This document shows positions 19,804-26,797 of a stretch of DNA of 32,459 nt, piece after piece. The translations under genes and the position numbers were made by a program. Source of the stretch: Chara braunii (Eukaryota; Streptophyta; Charophyceae; Charales; Characeae); contig BFEA01000129.1 in NCBI GenBank assembly GCA_003427395.1, forward strand, positions 1,492,772-1,525,230. Direction: 5' to 3'. Positions within the stretch are counted from its first letter, which is position 1. Every line of letters starts with the position of its first letter. A model generated the notes under the pieces. The model saw only the letters and a list, made by a program, of their open reading frames with translations, ran no database searches and was not told the DNA's origin.

Positions 19804-19840
19804 TTTTCAACCGGTGCTCTAACCACTGAGCTACATCTTT
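19761..19840 (-). repeat. tRNA-derived SINE head with clear A and B boxes
   Basis: The minus strand reads TGTAGCTCAGTGGTTAGAGC (A box, 19820-19840) and, downstream, GGTTGTGGGTTCAAAACTC (B box). Both match pol III promoter consensus well. The A-to-B distance is longer than in most tRNAs and stems are imperfect, so I call a SINE promoter region, not a tRNA gene. Transcription would run leftward through the 89-bp duplication. Confidence 0.6.
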
Positions 19841-19929
19841 TCTTTTTTTTTCCAAAGGAAGACCCTTGTGCCAGGCCTCTATCCCAGTGGTGGTAAGAGA
19901 ACCACCTGGATTGAGGCTTTGCCTAGTGG

Positions 19930-19995
19930 GCTGCTCCATCTATTGGTGGGGAGCGTTACCTGCTGGAAACGGGGTCCAGCGTCCCATAAATACAT
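19930..19995 (-). repeat. Retroposon 3'-tail copy
   Basis: The minus strand carries TTTATGGGACGCTGGACCCC and then GCTCCCCACCAATAGATGGA, matching the tails at 5597, 25634 and (partly) 31138. It lies near, but not clearly joined to, the tRNA-like head at 19761-19840. Confidence 0.55.
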
Positions 19996-20139
19996 CCTTG
20001 ACTGGACAACCTTTCCTTTTTCGCTTTTTTTTTTCCGTTTTTTGGCTTCCTAAAAGGGCGGGGAGAGCCCCTGTCGAGCTCATGCCTTGTTCGTTGTTCA
20101 CAGAAACAGTTGCGTGTGTGTACCATCCACCCATACATG

Positions 20140-20545
20140 CGGGGGTTAACGTGCACCTCTAAATGCGCCCCCCAACAGAGGAACTTCCTCTTGACACTTG
20201 TACCTTCTGGCAGCTTCGTTTGACGTGGATTTTTTTTTCTTGGGGTAACCGTTTTGAAAAAGGGATGAAGTCCCTACCGTTATTGGATCCCTCTACGAAG
20301 TAGGGGTCCAGCTCATGACCAGATGATCGAAGAGCTGTTGCACGTGTGTAGTACTGTGTACCATTCAGCCACATACGCTGTAGAAAGTGCACCTGTACGT
20401 ATCTCCCATACCTGTACAACGTGCACCTGTACGGGAGGGAAAAAAAAAAAAACATGCACTTGTACCTTCCTCGCAGCTTCCTATTCTTTTCTGTTTTTTT
20501 TTTTTTTTTTTTTTTTTGGGAAAATTTGTCTGGCGCACCTGTATT
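20140..20545. repeat. Cluster of iterated GTGCACCTGTAC motifs (possible TIR element J)
   Basis: GTGCACCTGTAC or close variants occur near 20151, 20185 (ACTTGTACC), 20387, 20419, 20456 and 20534, in the same orientation. The density resembles the subterminal arrays of elements C-H, but I could not find terminal repeats or a duplication. Poly-A and poly-T tracts interrupt it at 20441 and 20497-20518. Confidence 0.5.
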
Positions 20546-20667
20546 TTCCATTAATTTGCATCGCCCCCTCCGACAGCCGACTTTAAGTTACCCTGTCGCG
20601 CCCCTCTGACCAGGAGTCAAACTTTCCATAAAACCCTGGTGTCCTTTGGGCCTCATATGTTTTCGTA

Positions 20668-20751
20668 GTGCCCCTACCGGACCCACATCCAATTTGCATC
20701 ACGCCCCTACCGGATAGCCATTGGGAGAATCTCCGATATGCCCCTACCGGT
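20668..20751 (+). repeat. Three spaced copies of YGCCCCTACCGG
   Basis: Copies at 20669-20680, 20703-20713 and 20740-20750 are about 35 bp apart, with weaker GCCCCTC forms upstream (20560-20610). It may be a subterminal motif array or a short minisatellite. It directly precedes the second LINE remnant. Confidence 0.5.
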
Positions 20752-20779
20752 CACAAAGTCTGCAGGGTCGGGCAGAAGC

Positions 20780-21589
20780 AGTAACTTCACAATAATCCAA
20801 GCAGGGGCAGCAGTCCAAGAATTAAGACTCGATCCATTCTGTTCTATGTGGCAGCTTCAATCGGGAGCGATCAAATGTCTGGCACAATACGGTACCAGCA
20901 TAGGAAGGACCCTGCAGTCCCCGAGAAGAATTGAAGAGATCCGAAACGGAGCGGCACGCGAATTGAATTTGTCAGTTCCACCCTCAGGGCACGAGCTGAA
21001 GGCAGTCTGGTTGCAGTTGATAGTCCTCCCAAGCCTAAAGCTCTCGAGTCTACTCTGGCTCCTTACTCACTCAGCAATACCCACTGCAAAATGGCTGATG
21101 AACAAAGTCCGGGAAACGTGCGGTCGGTGTGGCCACAGACAGGAAGAGACACTCGTCCATCTGGTTTGGGATTATCCTGCGTCGAGAAGGATATGGCTCT
21201 GGTGGGACCTGCACTGGCGGAGGATTGGGTGAAATCTACAATGAAATCAAGACTGGGTTACCACGGGTAGACTCCCTCCTTTATTTTTCAGCAGGAAAGG
21301 GTGGGGTTACGTGGCCCAGGTTATCAGATCAGCCATTATGTGGGTTATCTGGGAAGATAGGAACAACATCCTATTCAGGGGTGAATGGAGTTCGGACATA
21401 AGCATCAAGGCAAAAGTGAAATACCTTATCCGAACAATGATTGTGGCAGACTGGGTGAGAAAGGCAGATCAGTGGAGCAGACAGACAGGGAGGAGCTGGT
21501 TTCTGTTCACATGGGCAAGGGGGAACCAGCTAGCTGCAGTCACAGCAGAAGGCAAACTGCCAATTTCCCCCTGGTTGCTGGCTCAGTAG
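20780..21589 (+). pseudogene. Second LINE remnant: zf-RVT and C-terminal region
   Basis: The frame reads LSSLLWLLTHSAIPTAKW, then CGRCGHRQEETLVHLVWDYP (C-x2-C...H zinc-finger-like), RRIWLWW, then after TGA stops at 21230 and 21242 continues in the same frame with AIMWVIWEDRNNILF and ends at 21587. It aligns in order with the end of the LINE at 2185-5342 (SSLLWLLMHLALPVNTW; IIWTLWNLRNAR). The RT domain is absent. The upstream start near 20738 lies in repeat sequence and is not a real start. Confidence 0.8.
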
Positions 21590-22017
21590 ATCTCTGGGTT
21601 TAGTTTTGGATCTAGTATTGGAATCATTGGGAGGTCAGGATGGGAGAGAGAGACATAGTATTAGGGGATAGGTTAGGGAGGAGGACATACCTGACCTCTC
21701 GGTTCGGAATTCCCACAGGAGGGAGATAGGTCTACTGCTGAAAAATCCGGGAACCAAGAGAGGCTGTAGGTAGCAGCTGAGCCGCGGGAGGCTCGTACAG
21801 ACCCTGTGTGTTTAGTAGAGTGATTCCTGTCAGAGGTAGGAGAGTGGTACCTATTCACAGACATTGAAGCTGAACCGGCTGATGCCGGGATAACTCCGGG
21901 TTGAATTGTGAGGTCCCCGACCTCGAGACAAATGTGAAAAAAAATAAAATTATGCACGAATCCGGACACGAATCCGCTGTGGTGGGGTGTCAGATTTGGG
22001 GCCTCGCCATCTGACCG
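21590..22017. other. No gene recognised
   Basis: The left part could be the 3' untranslated region of the LINE remnant. The rest holds no repeat or coding signal that I can support. Confidence 0.4.
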
Positions 22018-22135
22018 GGGGTCAGGTCCCACTAGCAGCGTTGAGTTTCCTCAACGCCTGAATCTGGATGTATGTGTGGATATATGCAGAAATCTCGTCG
22101 AGTTTTCTCAACCGCACATCTCCACGAACTATTTG
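22018..22135. mobile_element. MITE M4, partial (GGTCCCACTAGC family)
   Basis: GGTCCCACTAGC at 22026 is followed by an AACGCCTGAATCTGGATGTA block as in M2/M3 and by TGCAGAAATC. The expected complementary right terminus is missing, so the element is truncated. Confidence 0.55.
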
Positions 22136-22307
22136 GGTGACTGCACTCAGAAGCCCATGACTACCCTCTTCCCCCGAATACAACGTACAGTCATTATAGC
22201 TGTATTTGGAGCTTCTTTCAGTACCTTGTGTTCGGGGGAAAAAGGTATGCTAATTTCTTGGAGTTCTCTCTCTCTATGGGGTGACTACATTAGGAAGCCC
22301 ATGACTA
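22135..22307. repeat. 29-bp direct repeat pair flanking an inverted-repeat element
   Basis: GGGTGACTRCAYTMRGAAGC followed by CCATGACTA occurs at 22135-22163 and 22279-22307. The left copy runs into the element at 22161-22244 and the right copy into MITE N1. The spacing of 144 bp suggests a tandem duplication before N1 inserted. Confidence 0.6.
22161..22244. mobile_element. Short inverted-repeat element (CTACC-CTTCCCCCGAA)
   Basis: CTACCCTCTTCCCCCGAATA at the left; TTCCCCCGAACACAAGGTAC on the opposite strand at the right. The left half (CTACC.TCTTC.CCCGA...ATTAT.GC.GTAT.TGG) matches the better-preserved element at 31866-31976. Confidence 0.5.
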
Positions 22308-22308
22308 A

Positions 22309-22428
22309 GGGCATACTCACACTAAGACTTATTTACGTATTTTTGGACAGAATTTCGGCCGCATACATGCAGGTATGGCCGTGAATGCCGTCAGATACAT
22401 TTGAGATACAGCTGGTGTGAGTACACCC
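22309..22428. mobile_element. Tourist-like MITE N1, 120 bp
   Basis: Ends GGGCATACTCACACTA and the complement of GGGTGTACTCACACCA. It is flanked by a 3-bp TAA duplication (22306-22308 and 22429-22431). Length, G-rich terminus and TWA target fit PIF/Harbinger-type MITEs. A sister copy of the same length is N2. Confidence 0.85.
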
Positions 22429-22555
22429 TAAGCTAATTTCTTGGCCGCCTCTCTCTCCGATGAGGGGCCAATGTTCTCGGCCTCTTTCCACTACTTGCCA
22501 CATGCAAAAAAGACGAAAAATACGGCGGTGTTTCTTCCCATGTTCTAGAGGAAGA

Positions 22556-24060
22556 TTTAGGGCCTCGCTGCACTACTCTAGAGAGTAACGCCTCGCTCCA
22601 CTTCGGGCCTCACCACACCACTCTTGAAAAGGGGGAATGTTTCAAGAGCTGTCATACGTTTTCAAGAGTTACGTTTCAAGATTTTTGGGCGCCTCGCCAC
22701 ACAGCACTCTTGAGGGCCTCGCCGCACCACTCTTGAAACCTTGTTTTCAAGAGTCGGAGGCTCCCCCACACAGCCTCTTGAAAGTTTTTTTGGCAAAAAC
22801 TCTTTCAAGACGTGTCAGACCTTGGCTTCAAGAGTAGGTCTCGAAACATCGAAATCCCCAGACTGCAACATCTCTCCTTTCAACGTCCTCGCAAGGGCAC
22901 TCTAAGCACCCTTGGTTTTCAAGAGGTGTCAGGCCGTTACCCTGACACCCCAGTGTGCTCTGCCGGGCGTTTTTCAAGAGTTGACTCACGATCAACCTCG
23001 ACAATCTCTTGGCCGCGCGCACTCCCACTAGACCAGGTCAGTTCGGCAGTCACTCGTTGGAATGTTCAAGAGTAGCCGTGTTCGCCACACAGCACTCTTG
23101 GAAGGGCCAGACCACAAAGCCGGTTCTCAAGAGTCAAGGTTTGGCGAGCGCTGTGCAGCAAAGGGGCCTCAACTCTCGAAAACCGGACTCTTGAAAAAGT
23201 CTGACAACTCTGGCGAGTCCCTGAAAGGGCGATGGTGCTGGACAAAGGATGCAAAAAAGAGAGTCTTATAGCTTTGTTTTTTCGGAATGGCGTCAGGAAA
23301 ATGGCCTGATGACTCTTGAAAATCGAAAGTCCCTCAAGGGTTCGGCCAAGGACTCTTGAAAACACACAAGTTGCAGGTTGGGGTTTCAAATCTTTCAAGA
23401 GCTGCTCTTGAAAGGGTTTTAAAAGGCACTCTAACAGCTCTCAAAAGCCCCAAGTTTCAAGAGGTTGTGTGGCCACGCAGCAACTCTTGAAAATGAGTTG
23501 TGTGGCGAGGCCCTTACTCTAGACTGGAACTCACGACAACGCCCTTCGAGAGCTGTCAGGGCATGCCCACACTAGCACCTTTTAACTTATTTCTGGACGG
23601 AATGGCCGGCACATGCATACAGGCCCAGCTGTAAATACGGTCAGATGCATTTACGATAGTGCTAGTGTGAGTAGGCCCTCAGAAAGTGCTCTCGAAGGGC
23701 ACTCTCCATGTGTAGAGTTCACAGCCTGCACCGCTCGCGTTTCGTACCGGTAGTGTCCTCCCTCCTACCGCGGCTCGGGCCTCTTTTTCGCGAGTGTGCC
23801 TCCTGCCCCGATCATCAGAACGAGCTGGCGCAGGGCCTCGCTGCACTGCTCTTGAATCTTGAGAAATCAAGAGTTCGGGCCTCGCTGCACTACTCTTGAA
23901 AGGTGCAAAACGAGAGTGAATCTTCCGCTAGAACATGGAAAGATACAGCGACATGATTTTTGTCTTTTGTGCATTTCAAGAGTAGTGCAGCTGCACTAAC
24001 TCTTGACGCTGCATGCTGAATTTCCATTCAAGAGCTGTCAGATTCACTCTCGAAAATTTT
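22556..24060. repeat. Array of CTCTTGAA/TTCAAGAG octamers (region G, left part)
   Basis: I count 21 exact copies of CTCTTGAA or its complement TTCAAGAG between 22621 and 24035, in both orientations and often as pairs that can form hairpins (for example 22621/22641, 22730/22746, 23394/23405). Many are preceded by a GGGCCTCGCYGCACYA-type phrase. No coding sequence is convincing. The arrangement resembles greatly expanded subterminal arrays of a DNA transposon. MITE N2 is inserted within it. Confidence 0.85.
23559..23678. mobile_element. Tourist-like MITE N2, 120 bp
   Basis: Ends GGGCATGCCCACACTA and complement of GGGCCTACTCACACTA, flanked by a 3-bp TCA duplication (23556-23558 and 23679-23681). 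It is exactly as long as N1 and homologous throughout (GGACRGAATKKCGGC). It sits inside the octamer array. Confidence 0.88.
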
Positions 24061-24112
24061 TCATTAGTTGTAATTCATCTGTAGGCGAAGTTGATCGCCA
24101 CTACTATCGCTA

Positions 24113-24258
24113 GGCTGCTGCTTCACTCAAATTGTCATCCATAACACTTCCATCATCATCACTACCATCATCAATACTAATATTATCTGAAAACCTTTCA
24201 GTCTCAGGGTACCGTTTTCGGCTACCCAAGTATCCAATAGTCATTAATGTTGACATCC
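24113..24258 (-). CDS. Short acidic reading frame, end of an unknown protein
   Basis: The minus strand encodes GYLGSRKRYPETERFSD followed by a Ser/Asp-rich stretch (SIDDGSDDDGSVMDDNL) and stops at 24113. Composition looks like a real protein tail, not random reading. It overlaps, in another frame, the pentapeptide repeat reading frame, so a frameshift may have split one gene. No homology is recognised; a transposon-encoded protein is possible given the surroundings. Confidence 0.3.
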
Positions 24259-24416
24259 TGATTAGCTATATCTTGATTACCTACATCTGGATTACCTATA
24301 TCTTGATTACCTATATTCCGATCACCTACTTCTTGATTACTTACTTCCTGATTACGACTATTTGTAGTAGTAATTTCAGACACAACGTTTTCATGTTGGG
24401 ATTGTTTTTCGAACAT
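24222..24416 (-). CDS. Small reading frame with GNQDI-type pentapeptide repeats
   Basis: A 15-bp minisatellite (24262-24352; plus-strand unit ATATCTTGATTACCT) keeps the minus frame open and gives about seven pentapeptides of the form (G/S/A)N(Q/P)(D/E)(I/V). The 64-codon frame begins MFEKQSQHENVVSEI and ends after the repeats. Whether it is expressed is unknown; it could be an exon of a larger gene whose other parts are decayed. Confidence 0.35.
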   Translation of the reverse strand: MFEKQSQHENVVSEITTTNSRNQEVSNQEVGDRNIGNQDIGNPDVGNQDIANQDVNINDYWILG

Positions 24417-24419
24417 TGA

Positions 24420-25062
24420 ATTTTGCAGACGCTTTAGCGGGGATAGGACTTCGGAGGTTATGGCTGGAACTTTGGTGGGCAGGGGGTTTTGAGACTCCAG
24501 GGTACAGGTATACGGTAGTTACCCACAGCAGGTCTGAGATCCGCCTGGACTAAGTTAGGGGACAAGCCAGGGGAAGGACGGTAGGACTGTCAGCCTGGGC
24601 TTCGCCTGGCCGTGGGCAAGCTAGGGGAAGGAGAGATAGGGCTGGCCAGTTGTGGGTATAGACTACTAGTTAGCTGTGCCCGAAAAATTAACCCTGGGGT
24701 CTGTCATAGGGGAGCCTTATTCTACAGGGGAATTGCATGGTGGGAGGCAGCAGCCCTATTGGGAGTAGGGCAGATTGGGGATTGTCTGAGTCTGGGGCTA
24801 GGGTTGGAGAGTTGGTCGCCTTCAACCCCAGCGGGGGCAGACAGGGATAAGGGGCGGGCAAAGGCAGCCTCTAGGAGGGGATTGGTTGCCGTTGCGGACG
24901 TGGTGGAGAGAGGGGAGGGGATCTGTTCTATGTTGGGGCCGAGGGATTTTCCTCGGTGGAGGCAGCATGAGACAGGGTATAGTGGGTATGGATTGGTTTG
25001 AGTTGTGATCAATGGAAGCGTATCCTTTTTACGGCGTCGTCAAAAAACGATCTGATAATTTC
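24420..25062 (+). other. G-rich region with an open frame of doubtful reality
   Basis: A 129-codon frame (24612-25001) contains GIAWWEAAALLGVGQIGDCL, which has a faint resemblance to LINE connector sequence (…W…GDxW…). The DNA around it repeats RGGGGAAGGA-like phrases (24570 and 24625). I do not regard it as a supported gene. Confidence 0.25.
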
Positions 25063-25560
25063 GCTCAATTCTTTGATTGGACTTTAATTATCTTCTCTCT
25101 CTTCGAACTATGTGGTGGAGGAGGTCAGCTCGTCGAAGGGAGATGAAAAATTGAAGTCCATCCTTAACCATATGGGTTTTGGGAGGTTGATTGTCTGCTG
25201 TTTCTTATCTTCCGAACTATGTGGTGGAGGAGGTCGGCTCGTCGGGAGATGAGGAAGAGTAGGGGGTTTCAAGGCATAGCAGGTAGGCAGCTAATTGTTC
25301 TCAGATTTGTTTAGAATCTTGGACTGATTACCTTCTTCTCTCTCTTCGAACTATGTGGTGGAGGAGGTCGGTTCGTCGAAGGGAGAAGGAAAGTTGAAGT
25401 CCACCCTTAATCCATCAGGGGATTTGGTGAGGCTGATTGTCTACTGTTTCTTGTTTTCCGAACTATGTGGTGGAGGAGGTCGGCTCGTCGGGAGATGACG
25501 AAGAGTAAGGGGTTGCCAGGAATAGTAGGCAGGAAACAAATTGTTCCTACATTTGTTTTG
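25063..25560. repeat. Two-level tandem repeat: ABAB with 243-246 bp period
   Basis: CGAACTATGTGGTGGAGGAG occurs at 25104, 25213, 25347 and 25459. Alternate copies share longer flanks: copies 1 and 3 continue into CGTCGAAGGGAGA and TTGAAGTCCA, copies 2 and 4 into CGTCGGGAGATGA. So a 110-bp duplication diverged first and then the 245-bp pair duplicated. Frames over the repeat give MWWRRSARR peptides but are broken. Confidence 0.9.
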
Positions 25561-25633
25561 ATTTTCTCAGCCGAATGCCAGGTAATGGCCCTGGTATCTC
25601 AAATCATTTCTCGAAGCATCTGTATAATTCTAT

Positions 25634-25700
25634 ATGGGACGCTGGGCCCAGTTCCCAGCACGTGTTGCTCCCCAATAAAAAAAAAAATTAAAAAAAAAGG
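25634..25700 (+). repeat. Retroposon 3' tail with poly(A)-like end
   Basis: TATATGGGACGCTGGGCCC, then GTGTTGCTCCCCAATAAAAA and an A-rich end. This is the best copy of the tail also found at 5597, 19930 (minus) and 31138 (minus). Its body upstream is not recognised. Confidence 0.6.
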
Positions 25701-25930
25701 AAGGAAAAGATTCACTCTCGAAAACGTCGAGAGTGAGGGCCTCGCTGCACTTCTCATGAAATGTGTTTTTTCATGAGGTGTGCATAGTTGCACTTACTCA
25801 TGAATTGGGCCGTCGGAAAACGCATCAAGAGCTGTCAGACGTTACTCTTGCAAATGTCAAGAGTTGTCGCCGCTGCACTACTCTTGCCTTGTCGCTCGTG
25901 AAATTACATTTCATGAGCAGTTAGGGCGCC
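25700..25930. repeat. Region G, right part: CTCATGAA and CTCTTG variants
   Basis: Here the octamer is mainly the variant CTCATGAA/TTCATGAG (25753, 25770, 25797, 25912) together with ATCAAGAGC and GTCAAGAGT forms, again with GGGCCTCGCTGCACT. It begins with a short inverted ACTCTCGAAAACGTCGAGAGT (25712-25732). If it is the other end of the same element, region G spans about 3.4 kb; I could not find matching termini. Confidence 0.6.
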
Positions 25931-26644
25931 GTCGGACAAAGTCATCTAGAGCAGTCTTGCTCGCCTGCCTGTGACGAACCACTTCCCGACCCCGTGCTAT
26001 CTTTTGTACCCCTTGACTCAATTCTTTCTTTTGTATCATACTGGCCCAACAAAGCCCCCGTCGCTTTCTTTGATTTCAGGTGCCTTGTTTGGGCCCCCAT
26101 TTTTCGGAGGTTCTATTGATTCTTGGAATTCTGCTTTTTGTAATTCGGGAAATGCATGGGAAATTGCGTGCGCCTTAGCGAGCGCACTAGGAATCGGGCT
26201 CGACAGTTACGAATTCCGGAATTAGCGGAACCCGACGTGTCCTTTTTTGTGCATAAATGTTCTCGGTCACGTCGGAGAAAACTCTAGGAATTTTGTGGGA
26301 ATACGGATAGGCATAGGACTTTTTTTTCCCGCGTCGACCTTCGCGCGCGGATATGGTGATTTCAATTTTTAAATTCGTTTAGGACATAGGCAAGCTGTAA
26401 CTGTTTTGGTGCCTTTTTCTCTTGTTTTCGGCGCCGCACATGCGAGCTTCCTCCTCCTTATTTCCCGCGTCATTCTTCCCCCGTGCTCTCTTCTCTCTCC
26501 CTTCCCCCTCCTCTTCTTCTCCTATCGCGCACCGTTCTTTAATCTCACTCAATGCTCGTCACTTCCCTGCCTGGCTCCCTCCTCCACCACCGCTGCCACT
26601 GCCGTTGTCGTGTGCCCTCGTTCCTGCCATAGCTGCCATCGCCG
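25931..26644 (+). other. Upstream region of the LDLa gene; no feature fixed
   Basis: The left part is mixed; TTTGATTTCAGGT at 26069-26081 resembles a 3' splice site. From 26400 the sequence becomes pyrimidine-rich (TCCTCCTC, CCTCCACC), as in a long 5' untranslated region. No clear TATA box is visible; an upstream exon cannot be excluded. Confidence 0.35.
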
Positions 26645-26744
26645 ATTGTTCTCGGTTCTCCTTCCTCCGTGTGGCATCCTAACTGCGCCTACCGGTTGTT
26701 GTCGGTTCTCCTTCCTCCGTGTGGCATTCAAACTGTGCCTACCT
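26645..26744 (+). repeat. 50-bp tandem duplication just upstream of the LDLa start
   Basis: CGGTTCTCCTTCCTCCGTGT occurs at 26654 and 26704, with the following GGCATYC.AACTGYGCCTACC also shared. It probably lies in the 5' untranslated region; the first upstream in-frame ATGs (from 26669) fall within it and encode no plausible leader. Confidence 0.85.
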
Positions 26745-26797
26745 ACTGCTTCTTCGTATCCTACCGAGGGCTCAGAAGAGGCGCTGTTGCGCCAGCA

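Noticed and set aside
19761-19840. Functional tRNA gene on the minus strand
   Set aside because: A and B boxes are good, but the acceptor and anticodon stems do not pair properly and the spacing is too long; a SINE head is the better call.
22556-24060. CRISPR-like array
   Set aside because: Repeats are 8-mers in both orientations with irregular spacing in a eukaryotic context; no cas genes.
24612-25001. 129-codon G-rich frame
   Set aside because: Only a faint resemblance to LINE connector sequence and an opposite-strand frame of similar length; not enough for a gene call.
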